Source: CAZFMJ01 sp964520045 (GTDB taxonomy: Bacteria; Elusimicrobiota; Elusimicrobia; Elusimicrobiales; CAZFMJ01). Taken from it: a stretch of DNA of 37,581 nt. Position numbers and translations under genes: made by a program. Below the pieces are notes generated by a model that did not search any database, was not told the DNA's origin, and worked only from the letters and a program-made list of their open reading frames with translations. This document shows, in pieces, positions 30,612 to 37,534 of the stretch (its first letter is position 1; every line of letters begins with the position of its first letter). The stretch covers positions 1 through 37,581 of the forward strand of contig CAZFMJ010000027.1 in assembly GCA_964520045.1 (NCBI GenBank), read 5' to 3'.

Positions 30612-32195
30612 TCATGCTGACAGCAGGTTTTTAGGTGTAAAGATGACCTTTTGTACAGTTTCGTTTGCGCCTGTTTTCGCTGAATTCCGAGCCTGCTCGT
30701 ATAATATCGGGCTGAGACAGGACTCCAATACCGACTTCAGTCCGCGGGCGCCTGTGTTTTTAACCCAAGCCTGCTCCGCTATCCAGTCAAGAACTCCCTG
30801 CGGAAGATTCAGGTCTATATTGCTTGCTCTGAAAATTTCCATATATTGGCTCAACAGACTGTTTTTCGGCTCAGTGAGAATGCGCTTTAAATCTTTTTTT
30901 GTCAGAGTGTCCATCACGATAATACTTGAAAACCTGCCTATGAATTCAGGAATAAAGCCGTATGCCGTAAGGTCTTCAGTTGTTACATGTTTTAAGTAAG
31001 TTTCATCCTGATTTTTATTTTTGCCGTTTTGTGCGGAGAATCCTATCTGCCTGCTGGCTAATCTTTCTTTTATTATGTCTTCCAATCCCGCAAAAGCTCC
31101 GCCGGCAACAAACATGATATCGCTTACATCAAACTCATAACTTTCCCGCGAAAACCCCCTCTGGTCCGCATATTTTATTTTTTCGCCGTCCAATAACTTC
31201 AGCAATTCCTGCTGAACAGAGGCGCCGCTTACGTCTTTTTTGGAAACATGGGAATAGCCGACATCCCTGCCCGCTATTTTGTCTATTTCATCTATGTAGA
31301 TAATGCCGCGTTCCATAAGGGATAAGTCCTTGCCTGCGCGGTCATATAAAGCCACGAGCATATCTTCAACATTTTGGCCGACGTAGCCGGTTTCAGTGTA
31401 TTGAGTGGCGTCGCATATGGTAATAGGAGCTTTTAGCACATTGGCCAGAGTCCGGCAGAGATGTGTTTTGCCTGTGCCGGTTGCGCCGATAAGCATAATA
31501 TTGGATTTTTGGATTTTATCCATTCCCTTGCGTCGCTTGTTAAGCCTGCAAACCTGCTGATGCCTAAATACCGTCGAAGAGACCGCTTTCTTTGCGTTGT
31601 CCTGGCCCACAACATAGTCATTAAGTCTGGAATAAAGGGTTTTGGGACTGTTGATCGCAGAACATGCGCGTTGTCTGCGTTTTGTTTTTTTAGCCATAAT
31701 CTTATCCAATGCCCATTGTGTGATCTCTAAGTCAGAACTAAACCCTCTGATTCTGCAAGACTCGGCAGTTATGAGCCTTTTTGCGGCCAGCTTTGAATCT
31801 TGCCCAAGATAATTTATCAGGAAAAGCTCATTATTGCCGTTTAGCAGGCTTAATTTGCTTTTTATACATTTCATTGCCGAATAGTCATCTTTACAGCACA
31901 TAACAGTGATAGCAAGAACCATGAGTATCTGAGCTTCAATTTCGTCCAGCCGGTATTTCTGAGCGATTTTTTCAAAACCTATACTAATGCCTTTTTCCAG
32001 AGACTTTTTCCCCCTGCCCCGGATTTCAAGCCATATAGGCTGAAGCTCCGCGAATGCATTGTCTTTACCATTTCGCGAATAACTGCCTTCCGTTGATTTG
32101 TCCAGAAGAAGGTCAACAAAAGCGATGCAGTCTTTCAGGTATTCCGAATTATTTTTATACGGCGGATACGTAATTTTTTTAGAATGATTTAACAT
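30612..32195 (-). CDS. ClpX-like AAA+ unfoldase with novel N-terminus
   Basis: A 527-aa protein. From about residue 190 it follows ClpX: LNDYVVGQDNAKKAVS, Walker A GATGTGKTH (about 235), the pore loop GYVG (about 268), Walker B YIDEIDK (about 302), DVSGASVQQELLKLLDG, the ClpP-docking IGF (about 383) and PEFIGRF (about 412), ending with KNTGARGLKSVLE. The zinc-binding N-domain of ClpX (~50 aa) is absent; a ~185-aa helical domain takes its place, without the CxxC pairs, so different substrates or adaptors are expected. ATG at 32195 has GGAGGA upstream; the longer frame to 32339 would run through both promoters. It leads the operon with AAA+ C. Not the housekeeping clpX. Confidence 0.9.
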   Translation of the reverse strand: MLNHSKKITYPPYKNNSEYLKDCIAFVDLLLDKSTEGSYSRNGKDNAFAELQPIWLEIRGRGKKSLEKGISIGFEKIAQKYRLDEIEAQILMVLAITVMCCKDDYSAMKCIKSKLSLLNGNNELFLINYLGQDSKLAAKRLITAESCRIRGFSSDLEITQWALDKIMAKKTKRRQRACSAINSPKTLYSRLNDYVVGQDNAKKAVSSTVFRHQQVCRLNKRRKGMDKIQKSNIMLIGATGTGKTHLCRTLANVLKAPITICDATQYTETGYVGQNVEDMLVALYDRAGKDLSLMERGIIYIDEIDKIAGRDVGYSHVSKKDVSGASVQQELLKLLDGEKIKYADQRGFSRESYEFDVSDIMFVAGGAFAGLEDIIKERLASRQIGFSAQNGKNKNQDETYLKHVTTEDLTAYGFIPEFIGRFSSIIVMDTLTKKDLKRILTEPKNSLLSQYMEIFRASNIDLNLPQGVLDWIAEQAWVKNTGARGLKSVLESCLSPILYEQARNSAKTGANETVQKVIFTPKNLLSA

Positions 32196-32228
32196 TATTC
32201 CTCCTTTGCCTTTCTTTGTCATACGTAA

Positions 32229-32262
32229 AGTATAACCGACAGAGGCGACAGCATAGTGTCGC
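32229..32262 (-). promoter_or_regulatory. Dyad promoter of the ClpX-like operon
   Basis: Minus strand: GCGACA-CTATGC-TGTCGC (32245-32262), 10 bp, then TATACT (32229-32234). The arms are perfect while the centre is unlike the other copies, so the arms rather than the centre are conserved. The start codon is 34 bp downstream of the -10. Confidence 0.8.
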
Positions 32263-32278
32263 GGTAGCGGCCTGCAAT

Positions 32279-32309
32279 ATATTCGATATTCGGCCCCAAA
32301 AGGTTGCAA
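32279..32309 (-). promoter_or_regulatory. ECF-style promoter of the ClpX-like operon
   Basis: Minus strand: TTGCAACCTTTTGG (32296-32309) and CGAATAT, with 19 bp between TTGCAA and GAATAT, as at 12413-12443. A second CGAATAT sits between them. It lies just upstream of the dyad promoter, so the operon has two independent transcription starts. Confidence 0.6.
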
Positions 32310-32410
32310 GTATATCGGAATCATGGCGGGTGTGGCCATGAAGTTAGCGTAGAAACTCTGTGGTGATTTTATTCTGTATAAGATGAGATATGGGGTGCGG
32401 AATTTTTAAT

Positions 32411-32496
32411 CGCGCCGGCGTAAACGGAAAAAACACAGACATTATACGGCGCGGATACTATACAAGGAGTGAGAGATAACGATGATAAAATTCTAA
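32411..32496 (+). other. Orphan gene start with inverted repeat
   Basis: CGCGCCG (32411-32417) and CGGCGCG (32447-32453) form a 7-bp inverted repeat with a 29-nt loop. Just after it come TACTAT, AAGGAG (32464-32469) and ATG ATA AAA TTC TAA (32482-32496) on the plus strand. It looks like the 5' end of a gene whose body has been replaced by the AT-rich uracil-DNA glycosylase region. The 297 bp between the two flanking genes otherwise hold only the two minus-strand promoters. Confidence 0.4.
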
Positions 32497-33170
32497 CCGG
32501 TTTGGCACCAGTTAATAGGTTCGTTTAACTGTTTATTACATTCTAAAAACAAATTATTTTTATTTTTTTCCTTGAAAAACCAACGGGCACGGCTGGGGTG
32601 ATAGCTTTCTACAAATACTGCGTGCCCAATAACTCGTTTTAATTTTTTTCGAAGTTTTTTGTTCCCAAATAATATAAAGACGGGGTTCGAAGTCCTTTCT
32701 GATAACTTGCCCAATATTTTCTCTATAAATGTTTTCCATAGTTCCACATGTGTACCTGGTTTACCATTTTCCGGAACAGTCAGGGCTCGATTGAACAATA
32801 AAACACCCTGTCTTGCCCAGCCTTCCAATGAGGTGTTAGCTTTCATGGGATCAAATTTATCACAAAGGGCTTCAATACGTTTAAAAATATTTAAAAGCGA
32901 AGGTTGCATTTTATTTTGTGGTAAGGCAAAAGCTAGACCTGTAGCGCAGCCTTCTTGCGGATATGGATCCTGTCCTAGAATAACCACTTTTACATCGTCG
33001 AATTTGGTAAGTCGAAAAGCTTTGAAAATATTTTCAGGCGCAGGGGTAATATTTCTTGGTGGTATTTTAATTGTGGAAAGTATTGTTTTCAAGTCTGTTT
33101 CGCATTTTTTATATTCTGCTACACCGTTAAACCAATCTACATCCTCAAAAAGTTCTGCTAATTTTTTCAT
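32493..33170 (-). CDS. ung: Uracil-DNA glycosylase, family 1-like
   Basis: A 225-aa protein of normal length for Ung. Motif A is VVILGQDPYPQEG (about residues 62-74; Asp is the water-activating residue), then GLAFALP, QGVLLFNRALTV, FILFGNKK and the DNA-intercalating/His motif ESYHPSRARWFF (about 192). The usual H after PY is P and HPSPLS is HPSRAR, so it is somewhat diverged. It removes uracil from DNA as the first step of base excision repair. It is AT-rich and lies 11 bp after the WYL regulator rather than among repair genes, so it is probably an acquired copy; phage-related uracil-DNA sensing is possible. Confidence 0.85.
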   Translation of the reverse strand: MKKLAELFEDVDWFNGVAEYKKCETDLKTILSTIKIPPRNITPAPENIFKAFRLTKFDDVKVVILGQDPYPQEGCATGLAFALPQNKMQPSLLNIFKRIEALCDKFDPMKANTSLEGWARQGVLLFNRALTVPENGKPGTHVELWKTFIEKILGKLSERTSNPVFILFGNKKLRKKLKRVIGHAVFVESYHPSRARWFFKEKNKNNLFLECNKQLNEPINWCQTG

Positions 33171-33181
33171 ACTATTATCCT

Positions 33182-34123
33182 TTAAGATTTTTTAAAATAT
33201 TTCTTCACCTGTTCCGTTATTTGTTCGCGCAACTCTTTCGGCTCAATAACCCGCACATGCGGGAGCCAGCGGAGGATTACGGGAATTGCCTCCATGTGGT
33301 GGCAGAGCATTGTCTCAAGAATCACAGAACCGTCTTTTTGGGTTTTTTTAATTTTTTGAAGCGGGAAAAACTTCTTTTTTGTAAAAAACTCAGCACAGTC
33401 CGAGTCAATTTTTAAAACTGCTCTTATGTTCCGTTTCTCTCCGAACCAAATATTCGTGCTGTGAGTCAGCATCTGCTGTATATTTTTGGGCGGCGCTTTA
33501 AACTCCTCATCCAGAATCTCGACGCGGACAATTTTGTCAAAGCGGAATTTCGGATAATAAGGCTTGCCTTCAATCTGCGCCCATAAATACCAAAGCCCGT
33601 CCCAGAAAATCATTTTCAGGGGATATAGGATAAAAGTAGTTTCCTTATCATCCTTTTTATAGGCAAGTTTAATCTTTTTTGTTTCATCTATGGCTGTCTC
33701 AATGTCTTTTGAGAAAGGACTATTCGGCACGGTACACACAGGCATTATAGCGTGATATGGCGAATCTAATTCGTTTGTCATTACTACTTTTGCGAAGATT
33801 GATTTAAACGCGTTTTCAAAGCCTGTCCCCATTGTTTTGGCTATTTCGCACAGGAAAGTCAGAAGCGATGCCTCTTCGTTTGATACTGGTAGGCTTTTAA
33901 GCGAATACCCCTCAAAAAAGCTGTAAACGCCTTTTTCTGTTTCTGATTCTTCAATGGGGAAGCCCGCCATGCCGAGTCTGCGGATATCCCGCTGGGCTGT
34001 CCTGAGCGAGGTATTGAATTCTTCCGCAAGCTGCGCCGTAGTAACACTTTTGCGATCCTGCAGAAAATTCAATATTTTAACAAACCGAAAAAGCTTTTTA
34101 TCGTAATCTTTGTTTTTAGTCAT
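33182..34123 (-). CDS. WYL-domain transcriptional regulator
   Basis: A 313-aa regulator. Residues about 8-60 form a DeoR/HTH_11-type winged helix (VTTAQLAEEFNTSLRTAQRDIRRL). Residues about 145-215 are a WYL domain, with the DGLWYLWAQIEGKPY motif and the conserved FRFDKI. A C-terminal WCX-like domain ends with LRWLPHVRVIEPKELR. WYL regulators such as BrxR and CapW repress phage-defence operons and bind inverted repeats. It is followed by the uracil-DNA glycosylase gene. An inverted repeat, GCATAGA-N7-TCTATGC, upstream could be its own operator. It is the only obvious dedicated DNA-binding regulator here besides the sigma factor, so it is also a candidate for the dyad promoters. Confidence 0.85.
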   Translation of the reverse strand: MTKNKDYDKKLFRFVKILNFLQDRKSVTTAQLAEEFNTSLRTAQRDIRRLGMAGFPIEESETEKGVYSFFEGYSLKSLPVSNEEASLLTFLCEIAKTMGTGFENAFKSIFAKVVMTNELDSPYHAIMPVCTVPNSPFSKDIETAIDETKKIKLAYKKDDKETTFILYPLKMIFWDGLWYLWAQIEGKPYYPKFRFDKIVRVEILDEEFKAPPKNIQQMLTHSTNIWFGEKRNIRAVLKIDSDCAEFFTKKKFFPLQKIKKTQKDGSVILETMLCHHMEAIPVILRWLPHVRVIEPKELREQITEQVKKYFKKS

Positions 34124-34163
34124 CGATTATTCATTGTGAGAATTTGCCTATACTGCTTTGTTA

Positions 34164-34184
34164 GCATAGAGCTATATTCTATGC
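34164..34184. promoter_or_regulatory. Inverted repeat upstream of WYL gene
   Basis: GCATAGA (34164-34170) and TCTATGC (34178-34184) are perfect 7-bp arms with a 7-bp spacer, 11 bp before a TATAGG (-10-like, minus strand, 34147-34152). The repeat overlaps the stop codon of the gene upstream. Likely an operator for the WYL regulator; a weak terminator is the alternative, but no T-run follows. Confidence 0.5.
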
Positions 34185-35033
34185 AATTTGTGCTCCTAGT
34201 ATTTTGAGTCGATTATAACCGCCACGATGCATGCCCCAGATAATACTACATTTAATTTCTCTCCCAATGTTGTGTTCGGATATTGCAAACCGTGCGTATT
34301 TCCCGGTGTCTCCAAGATTAATGGGTTGTTCAATGGTTATTTCAAAATCCCCAATTTGCACATGTCCATCATGTGCGCAACTATTTAAAAAGTGATAAAA
34401 GATTGCCCCCATAAAAGCAACTTTCATTCGCGAGTAACATGTTATTACCTTGCAAATATTTTTAAAATTTTCACTTAATACGGGATTTTGTAAGAAGTTC
34501 GTTTTAAATTGATGTGACCCATAGGGAATCCATTCAAGTGTCAAAATTTTTGAATATAATTTTTGGCATATGTCGGCATCTATTATATTGTTTTGTTGAA
34601 ATATGAATTCCCATTTATTATTGTTTTTTCGCATGTCAAAAATATTATTATTAAGTCCAGATAAAAATGCCCATGTTTTTTTGTGATATGGATGGAAATG
34701 CCCTGTTTCGGCAAAGTTGCACAGTCTTTCTCGAATGAATTGCCCGATATTGCCATCTTGCATGAGATTCTGGATATCGGTGGTGATATTTGGGTCGATC
34801 TGTGGATTATTGCTATTAACTTTCGGATTTAACCCAACTATTACAATGTCAGCGTTTAAATTGCCGCGGAAAGGCAAAGGTGGAACAAGTGGATTAAATT
34901 TAAAATTCCGTTGTGGGTTTGGCGATTGTAAAGATTCTAGATAATTTTGATAATTTTGCCTATGGGTAATAAAATCGTTTAATTGCTGGTTCAAACATGG
35001 AAAAAGTTCTCTTATTCTGTTTACATCACACAT
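34179..35033 (-). CDS. Hypothetical protein, possible UDG fold
   Basis: A 284-aa soluble protein. ADIVIVGLNPKVNSN (about residues 60-74) resembles motif A of the uracil-DNA glycosylase superfamily (GxNP type), and VAFMGAIFYHFL (about 215-226) could be the later strand; no HPS motif is clear, so the link is tentative. Rich in Asn, and AT-rich like its neighbours. GGAGGGG lies 3-5 nt before the ATG. It is 55 bp upstream of the WYL gene and 31 bp after the 59-aa gene. Confidence 0.65.
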   Translation of the reverse strand: MCDVNRIRELFPCLNQQLNDFITHRQNYQNYLESLQSPNPQRNFKFNPLVPPLPFRGNLNADIVIVGLNPKVNSNNPQIDPNITTDIQNLMQDGNIGQFIRERLCNFAETGHFHPYHKKTWAFLSGLNNNIFDMRKNNNKWEFIFQQNNIIDADICQKLYSKILTLEWIPYGSHQFKTNFLQNPVLSENFKNICKVITCYSRMKVAFMGAIFYHFLNSCAHDGHVQIGDFEITIEQPINLGDTGKYARFAISEHNIGREIKCSIIWGMHRGGYNRLKILGAQIA

Positions 35034-35064
35034 ATCCCCTCCGGTCTGTCTGTATGTTTTTATT

Positions 35065-35244
35065 TTACCATTTATAATTTCCGAAAATTTCCGGATGGTC
35101 TTTTTTTAATTTCTGACGGGTTTCGCAATTTGAGGTTAGGAATTTATTGATGATTTCTTCGTAGCGCTGTTCCTTTTTGGATTTGCCGAAAAGCCGGCCG
35201 AATTCAAATTTTAGCGGCCAAATAATGGGGTCGTACCAAGACAT
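35065..35244 (-). CDS. Small 59-aa protein
   Basis: ATG at 35244 is preceded by GGAGG (CCGGAGGCCATATG). The protein begins MSWYDPIIWPLKFEFGR, is highly charged in the middle (KSKKEQRYEEIINKF) and ends PEIFGNYKW before TAA. It has a single Cys and no membrane segment. I do not recognise it. The strong ribosome site and normal composition support a real gene, which ends 31 bp before the possible UDG-fold gene. Confidence 0.6.
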   Translation of the reverse strand: MSWYDPIIWPLKFEFGRLFGKSKKEQRYEEIINKFLTSNCETRQKLKKDHPEIFGNYKW

Positions 35245-35290
35245 ATGGCCTCCGGTAATAGGGCGAACAGTTTTTCAATCCATAAGCTGG

Positions 35291-35359
35291 ATGCCGGATA
35301 AAGGCCTTCCGGCATGACAGTATTATTATGCCGAATCAAGCTCCCGACTCCTGTCGGGA
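35291..35359. repeat. Pair of REP-like hairpins, possible terminator
   Basis: ATGCCGGA...TCCGGCAT (35291-35315) has 8-bp arms and the GCTGGATGCCGG...CCGGCATGAC border of a common dispersed repeat. TCCCGAC-tcct-GTCGGGA (35342-35359) has a perfect 7-bp stem and 4-nt loop. They fill the 122 bp after the first of the tandem paralogues and could end its transcript. Confidence 0.6.
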
Positions 35360-35366
35360 CGTCTCA

Positions 35367-35972
35367 CTATGGTTTTTGATCGCCGCGCCAGCGCAGACTG
35401 TTGGGCATTCCGATTACATCCACAGCATAATCAATGGTTTTATCTACGATTGACGGCTCATTCCGCGCAATAATACTGCCGTCCGGCATGCGCCAGAGTT
35501 TGTGTCTTTCATGGCATTGAAACGGGATAGGCGATTTTATCTCGCTTTCCTGCTTTGTGGAAAGCAAATCGCCAAGCAAGAGTTTTATCTCAAGCAATTT
35601 TTCTTTTTCCGCCAAATCCGCTTTTGTTAAATCTGATATGTCGAAATTCATATATCCCGTGGAGAATTCCAGAAAAGTATCTCGAACCCGCAATGCCGGG
35701 AAATGATGAACGTGGTTTTTATGCGGGCAAAGTTCTTTATTTCTGAGGCACATATAGATACCATTGCCGGTTTTTAGCTTTCCATATTCTTTAAGTCCAT
35801 AAAATTCGAATAGCTCCACCTCGCCCTTAAAAAGAAAATCAATTTGCGCTATTTTTAGATATCTTAACGGATCTTTGACGGACATGGATTGACCAGCTTC
35901 TGACATTAGCCGCACCATATCGCGATATTCTTTGGCCGTTCCGAATATGTCTGTGAATGAATTTTTGCTCAT
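35367..35972 (-). CDS. Tandem-family protein 1
   Basis: A 201-aa member of a three-copy tandem family (with 36088-36726 and 36849-37463) that I do not recognise. Conserved features are CLRNKELCPHKNH with DTFLEFSTGYMNF (about residues 78-120), FQCHERHKLWRMPDG (about 155-170) and the C-terminus TIDYAVDVIGMPNSLRWRG. The Cys and His could form a zinc site. ATG at 35972 is chosen because GGGGGGAG precedes it. An identical dyad promoter lies about 70 bp upstream. Copies 1 and 3 share their N-terminal half (SIFGGPKEW-like), while copy 2 differs. Confidence 0.7.
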   Translation of the reverse strand: MSKNSFTDIFGTAKEYRDMVRLMSEAGQSMSVKDPLRYLKIAQIDFLFKGEVELFEFYGLKEYGKLKTGNGIYMCLRNKELCPHKNHVHHFPALRVRDTFLEFSTGYMNFDISDLTKADLAEKEKLLEIKLLLGDLLSTKQESEIKSPIPFQCHERHKLWRMPDGSIIARNEPSIVDKTIDYAVDVIGMPNSLRWRGDQKP

Positions 35973-36042
35973 TCTCCCCCCTGTCTGCATTATATACAAA
36001 CGCCGCCTAAAATTCACAAGGATTCCAACTTGCGTCACACAA

Positions 36043-36076
36043 ACTATACCATGCGCGGGCGACAGCGTTGTGTCGC
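36043..36076 (-). promoter_or_regulatory. Dyad promoter, tandem copy 1
   Basis: Minus strand: GCGACA-CAACGC-TGTCGC (36059-36076), 10 bp, then TATAGT (36043-36048), upstream of 35367-35972. A second TATAAT occurs about 55 bp closer to the gene, within the leader shared by all three copies. Confidence 0.8.
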
Positions 36077-36087
36077 ATGACTCATAC

Positions 36088-36726
36088 TCACCCCCTCCTC
36101 CATCCTCCTTCGCCGCGCCAGCGCAGGCTGTTGGGCATTCCGATTACATCCACAGCATAGTCAATGGTTTTATCTACGATTGACGGCTCATTCCGCGCAA
36201 TAATACTGCCGTCCGGCATCCGCCAGAGCTTGTGCCTTTCTGGACATTGAAAGGCCAGGGGGATTTTAATCCCTGACTCGTATTTTTTCCTGTCCATGTC
36301 TCCGAGCAGAGGTTTTATTTTAAGCAGTTTCTCCCTCTCTACCAAGTCTGTCTGCGTAAGAGTCTCTACGGGAAAATTCATACAGCCTGATGAGAATTCC
36401 AAGAAAGTATCGCACATCCACAATACCGGCTGGTTGTCCACCGGACATGGGTCGTTTTTTCTGAAGCAGAGATGAAATCCATATGCCACTTTTAATTTAC
36501 CGTATTCATAGGTTTCAGATCGTGGATCTTCAAAAGCTGAAAAGTGCCACATGATCTCTCTCCGTAGAAATTCTAGCTGTAATGATTTTAGTGTTCGCAA
36601 TGAAACCGAATCTGATTTCGGAATATGAATCTTAGCCTCAAGAACCAGCCGCCATCGTTCTATGGATTCTTTCATACTATTGAATCCTTCACAATGCGGC
36701 CACTCGATTTTATTATTTTTTACCAT
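36088..36726 (-). CDS. Tandem-family protein 2
   Basis: A 212-aa paralogue. Its C-terminal ~120 residues (CFRKNDPCPVDNQP, DTFLEFSSGCMNF, FQCPERHKLWRMPDG, and the IDYAVDVIGMPNSLRWRG end) align with copies 1 and 3. The first ~75 residues (KNNKIEWPHCEGF...) are unrelated or strongly diverged, so variation is concentrated in the N-terminus while the C-terminus is held nearly constant even at the DNA level. The ribosome site (GGATGGG) is weak. Function unknown. Confidence 0.7.
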   Translation of the reverse strand: MVKNNKIEWPHCEGFNSMKESIERWRLVLEAKIHIPKSDSVSLRTLKSLQLEFLRREIMWHFSAFEDPRSETYEYGKLKVAYGFHLCFRKNDPCPVDNQPVLWMCDTFLEFSSGCMNFPVETLTQTDLVEREKLLKIKPLLGDMDRKKYESGIKIPLAFQCPERHKLWRMPDGSIIARNEPSIVDKTIDYAVDVIGMPNSLRWRGEGGWRRG

Positions 36727-36803
36727 ATCTGCTGCCCATCCTTGTCTGCATTATATACAAACGCCGCCTAAAATTCACAAGGATTCCGGCTTGCGTCACA
36801 CAA

Positions 36804-36837
36804 ACTATACCATGCTCGGGCGACAGCGTTGTGTCGC
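36804..36837 (-). promoter_or_regulatory. Dyad promoter, tandem copy 2
   Basis: Minus strand: GCGACA-CAACGC-TGTCGC (36820-36837), 10 bp, then TATAGT (36804-36809), upstream of 36088-36726. It differs from copy 1 by one base in the 10-bp spacer. Confidence 0.8.
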
Positions 36838-36848
36838 ATGACTCATAC

Positions 36849-37463
36849 TCACCCTCTCCTCCATCCTCCTTCGCCGCGCCAGCGCAGGCTGTTGGGCATT
36901 CCGATTACATCCACAGCATAGTCAATGGTTTTATCCACAATGGATGGTTTACCCCGTTCAACGACTTGGCCACCAGGCATACGCCACAATTTGTGGCGTT
37001 CGGAACATTGAAATGGAATAGGCGATTTTATCTCGCTTTCCTGCTTTGTGGAAAGCAAATTGCCAAGCAAAGGTTTTAGCGCAACTAAATTTCCCTTTTC
37101 CGCCAACTCCGCCGTTGTCAAATCGGCTGTTGGAAAATTCATATATCCTGTCGCAAATTCAAGGAAAGTATCGCACAACCAGAGCCGAGGAAAATGATGC
37201 AGATGGTTTTTATGCGGGCAAAGTTCTTTATTTCTATAGCAAATGTGGAGGCCATGACCAATTTTTAGCTTCCCATACTCCACAAGCTTATAAAACTCAA
37301 ACATCTCAACTTCACATTGAAAGATAAAAGCAAGTTGCGCAATTTTCATGTCTCTCAGCGGAGCATTGCCCTGAATAGTTTGGGAAGCCTCAGACATATG
37401 TTGCATCAAAGCTACCCATTCCTTGGGACCGCCAAATATGCTTGCCTGTTGATTCTGTTCCAT
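36849..37463 (-). CDS. Tandem-family protein 3
   Basis: A 204-aa paralogue, closer to copy 1 than to copy 2 (CYRNKELCPHKNH, DTFLEFATGYMNF, FQCSERHKLWRMPGG). Its proximal C-terminus has PGGQVVERGKPSIVDK where copies 1 and 2 read PDGSIIARNEPSIVDK, so it is a separate lineage with partial gene conversion at the ends. GGGGGG lies 5 nt before the ATG. Its dyad promoter lies at the window's edge. Confidence 0.7.
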   Translation of the reverse strand: MEQNQQASIFGGPKEWVALMQHMSEASQTIQGNAPLRDMKIAQLAFIFQCEVEMFEFYKLVEYGKLKIGHGLHICYRNKELCPHKNHLHHFPRLWLCDTFLEFATGYMNFPTADLTTAELAEKGNLVALKPLLGNLLSTKQESEIKSPIPFQCSERHKLWRMPGGQVVERGKPSIVDKTIDYAVDVIGMPNSLRWRGEGGWRRG

Positions 37464-37534
37464 TTCCCCCCCCTGCCTGCATTATATACAAACCCTGCCT
37501 AAAATTCACAAGGATTCCGGCTTGCGTCACACAA

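Noticed and set aside
12413..32309. Direct repeat (ATATTC...TTGCAA) at 12.4 and 32.3 kb as attachment sites of a 20-kb element
   Set aside because: There is no integrase or tRNA, and both copies sit at promoter distance from minus-strand operons with fixed internal spacing, so a shared promoter explains them better.
32659..33195. Plus-strand open frame of 178 codons
   Set aside because: Antisense to the uracil-DNA glycosylase gene, whose motifs are clear.
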